Shown here piece after piece: positions 37,101 to 44,632 of a stretch of DNA of 64,000 bases. The notes below the pieces were generated by a model. It worked only from the letters and a program-made list of their open reading frames with translations. It ran no database searches and was not told the DNA's origin. The stretch lies in NCBI RefSeq assembly GCF_000702505.1, contig NZ_JNIM01000001.1, positions 1,984,001 to 2,048,000 on the forward strand, in the 5' to 3' direction. Positions within the stretch are counted from its first letter, which is position 1. Each line of letters opens with the position of its first letter. A program made the translations under genes and the position numbers. Source of the DNA: Thermogemmatispora carboxidivorans (lineage in GTDB: Bacteria > Chloroflexota > Ktedonobacteria > Ktedonobacterales > Ktedonobacteraceae).

Positions 37101-37302
37101 AGTAGAGTGGCCCGGAAGCTGCGAGGATGACCGCGGCCAGGATACCAAGTCCGGCGACCAGCAACAGGCCGCGGCTACTCCGTGCGCGCCACTGGGCCAG
37201 GCGAAAAATGGAAGAGGCGGGGACTCGTCTGCCGCGTCGGGGTGGTCCTGCTGGCTGAGGCGAAGGTCTCTGTACGGGCGAGCTGCTCTCGGTGGTGGCC
37301 AT
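34135..37302 (-). CDS. ABC exporter permease, FtsX/MacB-like (last gene of operon)
   Basis: A 1055-residue membrane protein with two FtsX-type permease modules. After a basic N-terminus comes TM1 (SRGLLLVAGLGILAAVILAASGPLYSTLAM), then a large extracytoplasmic domain (about 80-380), a TM bundle (ITAVLMLIVALLLFFVSMIADLL, LFAWQGLLLSLFALLVG), a second set (RLLLLSPLSLLGGVCLLLAAIL), another external domain, and the C-terminal triple TM with RSRLLQFAVLRALGSSSRQL, the classic FtsX/MacB coupling motif. It is clearly paralogous to the permease at 39075-42128, including the acidic C-terminal ending. It is encoded 41 bases after the second ATPase. Likely a lipid, lipoprotein or peptide exporter half; the substrate is unknown. 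Confidence 0.85.
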   Translation of the reverse strand: MATTESSSPVQRPSPQPAGPPRRGRRVPASSIFRLAQWRARSSRGLLLVAGLGILAAVILAASGPLYSTLAMTAGLRAVLLASPQNRAVLVQATTQQVNAAVLTPITSSIDQDVRQYLGPYVGPLHLSLDVPWQKVIARDGQRLHPAVDDLALFTQPISQAAQHLTLVSGNLPPALTPDQARRQVTTTGASLAIALSQQEAQRWQAHVGETLAIQLVYNLPGLTTGVDPFNLRRVRTLTLHVTGIFANQYHGASLDEDPFWHQETFLSADHQGVGLNGEGADYTALADTTTLLTVLDSFYQQLQHEQNPATLTTQPVLSWLYELQPAQITIDQLPAITAGAHSLQLDVANRSASDSPDALTQEPFVMGTTVLLPSNTLQEYQDRIGLVNIPITAVLMLIVALLLFFVSMIADLLVDRQSEAIAVLRSRGLSRSQVFALFAWQGLLLSLFALLVGLGGAGLLVQLLAACLLPAGGPSVLSLVAQDWPTLLSSLGWPAGLTALAALGALLTALWRPLRTNIVSLRREMARSTHRPLWRRFHLDIVFLLLMLAGYGLSLYFVNSNVLDARLRLLLLSPLSLLGGVCLLLAAILVFLRLLPQLLALASKVAAKRRGAAPLLAVAQLARSPRQPVRMTLLLALATAFAIFSLVFLSSQTQRAIDVSTYTVGADFSGPLAFPGRLDDLADLTATYRHLPGVAASSLGFATTASAGGSLQLPIGLRAIDSATFAQAALWPRQGSDPALPTLIRLLQARRSWGEAHHLVPAIIDEAAAQSLHLSTGSTLVLTVTATPGSPPIATSFLVVAQVQAIPTVLSSPQGNVANGIPAGGVLVDYQTYADIFEGPALAAGSDLLPLNYVWLRTSEKASDLQHLRLLLANSDLELTQVYDRRTLLEELRYEPLYLDLLGLLTLGVTAALVLALVGNLLASWQSARSRLLQFAVLRALGSSSRQLAATLAWEQGLIYVIAIVLGTLFGLVLAWLVVPALLFTGAPSGSSGSSAGSTALYVSQRVPTVQLIFPPALLALLAALALICVLALILLVNLVTRLTVARTLRLNED

Positions 37303-37343
37303 CGGCTTCTACCTCCTCTCCTATGCTATGGCTGTCATCCCGG

Positions 37344-38078
37344 CTAGCGTAGGGTACCGTCTGAGATTTCGAGGACGCGGTCGGCCAGCGTCACGGCCTC
37401 GGGATCGTGGGTAGCCATCAGCAGGCCGATGCCGCGTTCATGGGCCAGCTCGCGTAGTAACTGCATCATCGCGCGGGCCGTGGTGGTATCCAGGTTGCCT
37501 GTTGGCTCATCTGCTACAAGCAGGCGCGGCTCATGCACTAATGCGCGGGCCAGGGCCACCCGCTGCTGTTCTCCACCGGATAGCTCAAGACCGCGATGGC
37601 GCAGACGGTGGGCCAATCCCACGCGCTCCAGGGCTGCCCGGGCCCGCTGACGGCGCTCCCTCGGCTCCAGGTGCACCAGTCGCAGCGGCACCTCGACGTT
37701 CTCCTGAGCTGTCAACGATGGGAAGAGGTGGGCGTTTTGGAAGACCATCCCGATGGCCTCCCGACGCAAGCGAGCACGAGCCTGCTCATTCAGGCGGCGC
37801 AAGCGCTGTCCGAGCAGGATCACCTCCCCTTCGGTGGGATCGTCGAGACCGACCAAAATATTGAGCAAAGTAGTCTTACCTGAGCCGGAGCGTCCGCGCA
37901 GGACCACAAACTCCCCAGGCTCGATACGTAGTGTCACGCCGCGCAGTGCGTACACGACACTGTGACCACTACGAAACTCGCGCCAGACGTTGTAGGCTTC
38001 CACTACCGCTGGTGCCGGCGACTGAAAAGCTCGTTCGCTGCGCAGAGGGCGCTGATCAAAGCCAAGCTGCTCTTCCAT
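37344..38078 (-). CDS. ABC transporter ATP-binding protein, LolD/MacB-type
   Basis: A 244-residue ATPase subunit with all motifs: Walker [16 protein letters not shown]-loop GMVFQNAHLFPSLTAQENVEVPL, signature [15 protein letters not shown], Walker B RLLVADEPTGNLD and H-loop MATHDPEAV. The TGNLD form is characteristic of the LolD/MacB/FtsE-like group that pairs with FtsX-type permeases. Its ATG overlaps the stop of the preceding ATPase (TAATG), preceded by AGGAGC, showing translational coupling. It likely energises one of the two permeases in this operon, either as a homodimer or as a heterodimer with the larger ATPase. Confidence 0.93.
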   Translation of the reverse strand: MEEQLGFDQRPLRSERAFQSPAPAVVEAYNVWREFRSGHSVVYALRGVTLRIEPGEFVVLRGRSGSGKTTLLNILVGLDDPTEGEVILLGQRLRRLNEQARARLRREAIGMVFQNAHLFPSLTAQENVEVPLRLVHLEPRERRQRARAALERVGLAHRLRHRGLELSGGEQQRVALARALVHEPRLLVADEPTGNLDTTTARAMMQLLRELAHERGIGLLMATHDPEAVTLADRVLEISDGTLR

Positions 38079-39043
38079 TACAGCTGCTCCTCCCTTGACT
38101 CGCTACCGTTCGAGCCAACGGTAGGTTTCCCGTTGAGCAGGCTGCCAACGGGCCAGAGTTCCACATGGTCGCTGGCAATCACCACCTCAGCGCGTCCGTG
38201 AAAAGGAATGCGCTCCAGGGCCTCTTTGGGAAGCTGGAGCCGTCCCACGCGATCGATCAGCACCGACTCGCGGTGGGTCTCGCTGGGCAAGGCGATCACC
38301 GCGCTGGCGGTAGTGAGATGAGGAGGGACGCTAACCAGTGGCTCCTCACGGCGCACCGTCTCCGTGCTCGTGCGCCCATCGCGAATGGCGATCACCCGAT
38401 CCACATTAGCGGCCAGAGCCGGATCGTGGGTCACCAGGACGATGGTCAGGCCCAGCTCCTGATTGAGGCGGCGCAGCAGCTGGAGAATCTCCCCCGCTGT
38501 CTGGGTATCTAGCTCCCCCGTCGGCTCATCGGCCAGCAGAACCTGGGGCCGATTGGCGAGAGCCACGGCAATGGCTACCCGCTGTTGCTCGCCGCCCGAA
38601 ATCTGAGCGGGCAAGCGTTGAGCCGCCGCTTCCAGACCGATCAAGTGGAGCAGCTCACGTGCTCGTCGAAGGCGCTCGCGGCGCCCAACTCCGCTTAAAA
38701 GCTGCGGCAGCTCGATGTTCTCCTGCAAGCTTAGCTCAGGTAACAAATTGCGCCCGCTCTGTTGCCAGACGTGACCGACCACAAAGCGTCGGTAGAAGAG
38801 GCGCTGTCGCTCGTTGAGACGAGCCAGGTCGTAGCCGGCCACCAGACAGCGCCCAGCACTGGGACTATCGAGGCCGCCCAAAATATTCAGCAAGGTGGTC
38901 TTGCCCGAGCCAGAAACCCCTACCAGGGCCAGCATCTCGCCGGGCTGGACCTCCAGATCCAGCCCCTGTAAGGCCACCACTTCCAGATCAGCCACCTTAT
39001 AAATCTTGACCAGGTTATCACAGACAATAATCGCTGACGTCAT
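38078..39043 (-). CDS. ABC ATPase with C-terminal AbrB-like domain
   Basis: A 321-residue ATPase. Residues 1-225 hold Walker [16 protein letters not shown]-loop [18 protein letters not shown], signature [15 protein letters not shown], Walker [13 protein letters not shown] and H-loop VTHDP. After a linker, about residues 260-305 read [20 protein letters not shown] and [13 protein letters not shown]. This matches the beta-alpha-beta hairpin of AbrB/MazE/SpoVT DNA-binding domains (GRLQLPKE is the conserved core). A fusion of an ABC ATPase to this fold is unusual and suggests dimerisation or autoregulation of the operon. It is flanked by the first permease (32 bases upstream) and the second ATPase (overlapping stop/start). 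Confidence 0.88.
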   Translation of the reverse strand: MTSAIIVCDNLVKIYKVADLEVVALQGLDLEVQPGEMLALVGVSGSGKTTLLNILGGLDSPSAGRCLVAGYDLARLNERQRLFYRRFVVGHVWQQSGRNLLPELSLQENIELPQLLSGVGRRERLRRARELLHLIGLEAAAQRLPAQISGGEQQRVAIAVALANRPQVLLADEPTGELDTQTAGEILQLLRRLNQELGLTIVLVTHDPALAANVDRVIAIRDGRTSTETVRREEPLVSVPPHLTTASAVIALPSETHRESVLIDRVGRLQLPKEALERIPFHGRAEVVIASDHVELWPVGSLLNGKPTVGSNGSESREEQL

Positions 39044-39074
39044 ACAAACTCCTTACCAGTACGACCTACTCTCC

Positions 39075-42000
39075 CTAATCCTCGCTGACACGGAGCACGT
39101 AGCTCACCGCCGGGTGCGAGATGGTGCGCATCATCAGGCTTAAGGCGAGCCCGAAGAGGACCAGCAGAAGCACAGGAATAGCGGGGAGCCAGGCGGGAAC
39201 GGCGAGTTGTACAGGCGGCATACTCTGCGCCACATAGAAAGCCCCGGACGACGTTGCCGCTGGCGCATTGCCGCTGGTAGCAGTAAAAACCAGGGCCGGC
39301 ACAGTCAGCCAGGAGAACAAGGCCCCGAAGCCGATGCCGAGCAGCAGAGCGAAGGCATAGATCAAGAGTTGCTCCCAGGCCAGCGTCGCGGCAAGCTGTC
39401 CAGGACTGCCCCCCAGGGCCCGCAGCACAGCAAAAGCCGTCAGGCGGCGGCGCACACTCAGCCAGGAAGCCGTCAGGCTGCCGAAAAGGGCCAGGAGCAG
39501 TGCGCTGCTGGCTCCGATCGTCAGCACCCCAACCAGATCCAGATAAAGTGGAGCGCGCAACAACCCATCGCGGAGTGCGCGCCGGTCGAGTAGCGGTGAG
39601 AGCGCCAGCGCTCCTGTTTGGCTGAGTTGTTGGCGCAGCGCAGCTAGCCGGCTCTCATCGTCCACGGTTCTCAGCCAGACATAATTCAGCGGGGCCTCCT
39701 GAGCGACAAACTCCTGCTGAAACTGACTCTGCAGCACCCTCACGTAGGTACCGTAGTCGACGAGCACGCCGCCGTCGGGGACATCATCACCCGGCGAGCC
39801 ACTCGGAGAAGATGAGGAAACAATGGTTGGAATAGCGTCAATCGTGGCCACATCGAGAAAGGCAAGCGAGAGTTGGCCATCGCTGCTGCTCAGCGTAAAG
39901 GTCTTGTGTGGCTCGAGCTGCAGCGAGCGTGCGGCATTGGCATCGACAATAGCAGGCACCACGTGCGTCACGACCGCGTCTCTGCCCGCGCTGACCAGCG
40001 ACTGCATCAGCGTTGAGAGAGGCACAGCCGAGTCTGCTCGCCTCCACTGGGCTGTCTGAGTGAACGTCGCAGCATCAACAGCGCGGAGGGCGATCGATAC
40101 ATCCTGGGTTCCGCCCCCTGAGAGCGTCGTCGCCAGACCCGGCGAAGCCGAGACCACTCCTGGTAGGCGACGGTAGGCTGCCTTCAGGGCTGCCAGCTCG
40201 CTGGGGGCATGAGGCTGTCTGAGCTGACCGCTGAGATCGGCACCCACCTGAAAGGAGCTGCTATCATCACTACGCTGAACCTGCGAGGCCAATAGCACCT
40301 GAGTGAAAAGCAGGCAGGCCGTTGCCAAAGCCAAAAGCAGCGTCATGCGCAGAGACTGGCGAGGAGCGCGTGCCATTTGGACCAGGGCCAGCAGGGGAGC
40401 CAGACCACGGCGAGCAGCTGCCAGGCGCGCACCTGCAGTAAGAATGAGTGGGAAAAGGCGAAGGAGGAGCAACAAGGAGGCGAGAATCAAAAAGAGTGCC
40501 CCCAGCAAAGTGAGCGGAGTCAGCAAGATCAGGCGAGTGTGATCATCGAGTGCCTGCGAATGGATCAAATAGAGTGCCATCCCGTAGCCGGGCACCATCA
40601 GCAGCGCGGCCACCACATCGAGGTGGAGGCGCTGCCAGAGAGGGATCTGGCTGGTGCGGGCAGCTTCACGTCGCAAGGCCAGCACATCGGAGCGTGTCGC
40701 GCGCCCGATCGTGATGGCCATTGTCAGCAAGCCCACCAATGCGGCAGCCAGCGCATAGCCGCTCAGCGAAAAGAGTGTCTCCTGCGGCTGGCTGATCAGC
40801 AACTGCTGCATGAGCTGCTCGTTATCTGGCAAGAGCACATGAGCCAAACTGAGTGCCAGGCCAAGGGCCAGCAGAGGACCACCAACCAGGGCCAGGAGCA
40901 CCAGCAGCAGTGCCTGAACCAGGAACATGCCAGCAACCTGCAGACGGCTGGCGCCCCGGCTCCGTAAGATCGCCACCGCCTCGCTTTGACGATCGATCAG
41001 CAGGTCGGTCATGATCGCAATGAAGAAGAGCACCAGGGCCATCACCAGCGCTACAAGAGAGAAAAGAGGGATCGTGGCCGTACTCATCTGAGTATAAAAC
41101 TCCTGCAAAGCAGCGCTGGGCAGATTCACCTGCAGATGCTCTATCAGAGGAGGGGTATTCAAAGCCGGGTTATTGAGAATATTACTTTCGACCTGATCGA
41201 TATTCGTGAAAAGCAGCTGGAGATCACTGATGCTGATCTTCTGGGGATCGATGTGATAGAGCCAGGAAAGTGTGAAAGGCTCTTCCAGAACGAGACCGTG
41301 CGTCTGTTGCCCGAAGCGGTCGAAGAGTGCCAGCAGGCTCTCAGTCGACGTCAGAAACGTCGCTTGCTGGCCCAGCTGTTGACCGTTGCTCACTCCCCGG
41401 GGGGAAGTTGTAAAGGTAGTGCCCTGCCAGAACGACGGGTCGGATTGAGGAGAGAAGACCCCCACCACGTGCAAGGTCACATTGTAGACGACGCGCTGGG
41501 TAGGAATCTGCACATAAGCAAACTGTGCGATAAAGGTCGAGCCGGGCCGGGCCTTCAGCTGGCTGGCTTCCTGAGAAGAGATGGCGATCTCCAAGGTATC
41601 CGACGAGGGAGAAGGCAGCGTTGCCTGGGGAAAGCGGCCTGTCAGCAAGGAAGCGTGAGCGGTCAGGCTGGCCGCTGGTTTGGTGACCAGCTGAACCTCG
41701 CTGCCGCTGATCGTCTGAGTGTCTGCATTCACCAGTGGCACAAGGGGCGTGGTGATGGAGAGACTGGCGTCGCTCAGATAGCTTCCGAGCAAGTGCCGGA
41801 ACTGCTGATCGAGCAGTGCAGAAGCGTGGCTGAGTCCAGAGATAGAAAGCTGCTCCGCGTTGCTCTCTACCAGAATATCGGCGCTTTGGGGCTGAGCGCG
41901 GAAAGCGTCTTGCAAGCCGAGAGAGAGCGTCAGAGCGGAGTAGAGAGGCACGGTGCAGAGAATGATGACCGCGGTCAGCAATCCGAGAGCTGTCAACGAA

Positions 42001-42128
42001 AGCAGGCCCCAGGTGCGACGCAGGCGCCAAAAAGCCAGCCTGACAAGCGAGCGCGAAGGGGCTTCCCTGCCGTTGTCAACGGTAGGGGACGGGCCGGCAG
42101 AACGAAAAGCGGGTAGAAAGCGAGCCAT
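39075..42128 (-). CDS. ABC exporter permease, FtsX/MacB-like (first gene of operon)
   Basis: A 1017-residue permease paralogous to that at 34135-37302. Seen: a basic N-terminus with LVRLAFWRLRRTWGLLSLTA, TM1 (LLTAVIILCTVPLYSALTL), a large external domain, SRGASRLQVAGMFLVQALLLV at the first module's inner loop, a second module with RAPRQSLRMTLLLALATACL, and the C-terminal RRRLTAFAVLRALGGSPGQL followed by three TM segments. The ATG at 42128, after AAGGAAAG, is preferred. The frame continues for 132 codons upstream, but that extension has a non-membrane, non-conserved composition. It heads the permease-ATPase-ATPase-permease operon. Two permeases with two ATPases could form one heteromeric exporter or two related ones. 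Confidence 0.85.
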   Translation of the reverse strand: MARFLPAFRSAGPSPTVDNGREAPSRSLVRLAFWRLRRTWGLLSLTALGLLTAVIILCTVPLYSALTLSLGLQDAFRAQPQSADILVESNAEQLSISGLSHASALLDQQFRHLLGSYLSDASLSITTPLVPLVNADTQTISGSEVQLVTKPAASLTAHASLLTGRFPQATLPSPSSDTLEIAISSQEASQLKARPGSTFIAQFAYVQIPTQRVVYNVTLHVVGVFSPQSDPSFWQGTTFTTSPRGVSNGQQLGQQATFLTSTESLLALFDRFGQQTHGLVLEEPFTLSWLYHIDPQKISISDLQLLFTNIDQVESNILNNPALNTPPLIEHLQVNLPSAALQEFYTQMSTATIPLFSLVALVMALVLFFIAIMTDLLIDRQSEAVAILRSRGASRLQVAGMFLVQALLLVLLALVGGPLLALGLALSLAHVLLPDNEQLMQQLLISQPQETLFSLSGYALAAALVGLLTMAITIGRATRSDVLALRREAARTSQIPLWQRLHLDVVAALLMVPGYGMALYLIHSQALDDHTRLILLTPLTLLGALFLILASLLLLLRLFPLILTAGARLAAARRGLAPLLALVQMARAPRQSLRMTLLLALATACLLFTQVLLASQVQRSDDSSSFQVGADLSGQLRQPHAPSELAALKAAYRRLPGVVSASPGLATTLSGGGTQDVSIALRAVDAATFTQTAQWRRADSAVPLSTLMQSLVSAGRDAVVTHVVPAIVDANAARSLQLEPHKTFTLSSSDGQLSLAFLDVATIDAIPTIVSSSSPSGSPGDDVPDGGVLVDYGTYVRVLQSQFQQEFVAQEAPLNYVWLRTVDDESRLAALRQQLSQTGALALSPLLDRRALRDGLLRAPLYLDLVGVLTIGASSALLLALFGSLTASWLSVRRRLTAFAVLRALGGSPGQLAATLAWEQLLIYAFALLLGIGFGALFSWLTVPALVFTATSGNAPAATSSGAFYVAQSMPPVQLAVPAWLPAIPVLLLVLFGLALSLMMRTISHPAVSYVLRVSED

Positions 42129-42901
42129 GTTCTTTCCTTCCCGGTGCGATGCTGGACAGCAGGCGATCCACATTTTTGCTGGGCGGTTGGCGGTGGCTCC
42201 CACTTCCCTGGATGGATTGAGGGAGGGCAGGCGAGCGTGTCCAGGCACCCTGTTTCCGCAAAGAAAGGAGTAAGAGGTAGCGGGAGCAATAGGCTGTCCT
42301 GAAGACATGTGGATACCCGGCTGTCTCTCTATAGATAAAAACGAATAAATAGGCTCGAAGTCGCAGGCCTCTATCGCTGAGGGGAGAGGGAGAGTGGAGG
42401 AAGAACGAAGCACATACCTGCCGGGCAGGAGATGCTGCTGGCGCCTGCCGCTCCTGTCTCGGTCTGTAGGAGGGCTGGTGAGTGCCAACAACCTATTCAA
42501 ATTTTTTTGCCAATGGATAAGCAACCGTTAGGTCAACAACGCCAGCGCAGCTCACTAGAGCCTGATCCATTCCGTTGTCTAGCGGCTGGAGAGGCTGAGA
42601 GAAAAGGAGCAGGCCCGCGACTCAATGGGTTGCTTTGTCCCGGTCAAGTTTGATAAACTAACGACCGGTAGGGGCATCAACGTTGCTGTGCGAACGCTCA
42701 AAGACGGATACGCACACGCTTGTATGCCGAGCGCCGGGCTTGCCTGAGCGCCTCGCTTCTCTTTCTTCATCGTGCTTGTTGGGCATCTTTATCGGGCTAT
42801 GGCGTTAGTTTTTTCTCGGTCTCCGCTCAGGAGCCTGGGTAGCTAGGTATACGGCGGGAGGACAAAGCCGTTGCCAACGTGCCCTAAAAGGAGAACACTC
42901 T
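42129..42901. other. Long divergent intergenic region, ABC operon / pckA
   Basis: 773 bases with no supported gene. The left part carries the ABC operon leader and an AT-rich tract near 42330-42350. A 29-base inverted repeat at 42640-42668 overlaps a plausible promoter for pckA. No riboswitch core that I recognise. Confidence 0.5.
42640..42668. promoter_or_regulatory. Inverted repeat and candidate promoter upstream of pckA
   Basis: Outer arms CCGGTC and GACCGG enclose inner arms AGTTT and AAACT around GAT. The repeat overlaps a promoter-like TTGCTT (42630-42635) - 18 bases - TAAACT (42654-42659). An operator overlapping a -10 would fit repression of pckA, about 230 bases upstream of its start. 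Confidence 0.35.
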
Positions 42902-44485
42902 ATGACAATGATGATGAGCCGGAAGGCCCTGGAAGAATATGGGCTGATGAACCTGGGCCAGATCCATTGGAATCTTGCCCCGGCCATCCTGGTTGAGCAT
43001 GCTCTAGCGCGCGGCGAGGGAGCGCTGGCCTCGAATGGCGCGCTTGCCACCAAGACCGCCCCGCATACGGGGCGCTCTCCCAAGGATAAATACATTGTCT
43101 CGAACGAGGAGTCGGCGTCACGCATTTGGTGGGGGGAGAATAACCACCCGATGGCGCCGGAGCATTTCGAAATGGTGCGTCGTAGCCTGGCTGCCTATTT
43201 GCAGGGGCGCGACGTTTATGTGTTGGATGCTGCTGCCGGGGCTGATCCGGCTTACCGCATACCGCTGCAGGTTATTACGGAACTGGCCTGGCATAATTTA
43301 TTCGCGCGCCAGCTCTTCCTGCGTGTGAAGGATGAGGATCTGGCCAGCGAGCGCCCGGGCTTCACGATTCTCTGCGTGCCCAATTTCCATACCGACCCGC
43401 GAACCCACGGCACGCGCTCGGAGACGGCCATCATTATCGACTTTGAGGAGCGCCTGATTTTGATCGCTGGAACTCACTACGCCGGCGAAATGAAAAAGGC
43501 GGTCTTCACTGTGCTCAATTTTATGCTCCCGGCCCGGGGAGTCTTACCGATGCACTGCTCGGCCAATGTGGGGGAGAAAGGCGATGTGGCGCTCTTTTTC
43601 GGCCTCTCTGGCACCGGCAAGACGAGCCTGTCGGCTGATCCGACACGGCGCCTGATCGGCGACGATGAACACGGCTGGGGCGATGCGGGCATCTTTAACT
43701 TCGAGGGCGGCTGCTATGCGAAGTGTATCAATCTCTCGCGCGAGCATGAGCCGCAGATTTGGAACGCCATGCGTTTCGGCGCCATCTATGAGAATGTCGT
43801 CCTCGATGAGAAGACGCGCGAGCCGCGCTATGAGGATGCCTCGATTACCGAGAATACGCGCGCGGCCTATCCGGTCGACTTCATCGACAATGTGGTTCTG
43901 GAGGGGCGTGCCGGTCATCCCCAGGCCATCATCTTCCTCTCGGCGGATTCCTTTGGGGTACTCCCGCCGGTTTCTCGCCTGACCACCGAGCAAGCGATGT
44001 ACTATTTCCTCTCCGGCTATACCAGTAAGCTGGCCGGGACGGAGTCGGGGGTGACGACGCCGCAGGCGACGTTCAGTCCCTGCTTTGGGGCGCCTTTCCT
44101 GCCGTTGCGTCCCGGAGAGTATGCCAATCTGCTGCGCGAGCGCATTGTGGCCCACAAGGTGCGGTGCTACCTGGTCAATACGGGCTGGACCGGTGGTCCC
44201 TATGGGGTGGGGCGACGCATCAACATCAACTATACGCGGGCGATGGTGCGGGCGGCGATCAGCGGCGAGCTAGAGAGCGTGGAGACGACCACCGACCCCA
44301 TCTTCGGGCTGCATGTCCCCGTGGCCTGCCCCGGTGTGCCTGCGGAGCTGCTCAATCCTCGCAGTACCTGGCCTGACCCTGAAGCCTATGATCGCCAGGC
44401 CAGTGGGCTGGCGGCACGTTTCAAGGAGAATTTCAAGCAGTTTACGCTACCGGGCGAGGAAGTGCGTGCTGCCGGGCCGCGCTGA
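42902..44485 (+). CDS. pckA: Phosphoenolpyruvate carboxykinase (ATP)
   Basis: A 527-residue ATP-dependent PEP carboxykinase (EC 4.1.1.49), converting oxaloacetate and ATP to PEP, CO2 and ADP at the entry to gluconeogenesis. Diagnostic segments are all present: KTAPHTGRSPKDKYIV for substrate binding, GTHYAGEMKKAVFTVLNF with the Mn-ligand region, the kinase-1a P-loop FFGLSGTGKTSLSADP, the metal Asp in GDDEHGW, GIFNFEGGCYAKCI, and the C-terminal NTGWTGGPYGVGRRI. The length is normal. AAAAGGAGAACACTCT precedes the ATG. It appears monocistronic, with a strong terminator directly after. The GTP-dependent form is excluded by these motifs. Confidence 0.97.
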   Translation: MTMMMSRKALEEYGLMNLGQIHWNLAPAILVEHALARGEGALASNGALATKTAPHTGRSPKDKYIVSNEESASRIWWGENNHPMAPEHFEMVRRSLAAYLQGRDVYVLDAAAGADPAYRIPLQVITELAWHNLFARQLFLRVKDEDLASERPGFTILCVPNFHTDPRTHGTRSETAIIIDFEERLILIAGTHYAGEMKKAVFTVLNFMLPARGVLPMHCSANVGEKGDVALFFGLSGTGKTSLSADPTRRLIGDDEHGWGDAGIFNFEGGCYAKCINLSREHEPQIWNAMRFGAIYENVVLDEKTREPRYEDASITENTRAAYPVDFIDNVVLEGRAGHPQAIIFLSADSFGVLPPVSRLTTEQAMYYFLSGYTSKLAGTESGVTTPQATFSPCFGAPFLPLRPGEYANLLRERIVAHKVRCYLVNTGWTGGPYGVGRRININYTRAMVRAAISGELESVETTTDPIFGLHVPVACPGVPAELLNPRSTWPDPEAYDRQASGLAARFKENFKQFTLPGEEVRAAGPR

Positions 44486-44540
44486 GGCCGAGCAGCGACT
44501 CTACCGGTGAGTGATGGGGCCTGCCCGGCCAGGCCGGAAG

Positions 44541-44585
44541 AGGAGGGCTGCGCTGCACATTTGTACCAGTGCGGCCCTCCTTTTT
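44541..44585 (+). terminator. Intrinsic terminator of pckA
   Basis: AGGAGGGC pairs with GCCCTCCT and GCGCTG with CAGTGC inside it, followed by TTTTTCG. It lies 56 bases after the pckA stop and ahead of the convergent murD stop. Confidence 0.8.
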
Positions 44586-44632
44586 CGTGGCGCTTTTGGC
44601 CCACAGCACAGTGGAGGCTGAGTCGCTCTCTG

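Noticed and set aside
42129..42524. N-terminal 132-codon extension of the first ABC permease
   Set aside because: There is a strong ribosome binding site at 42128, and the extension is non-membrane and unlike its paralogue.
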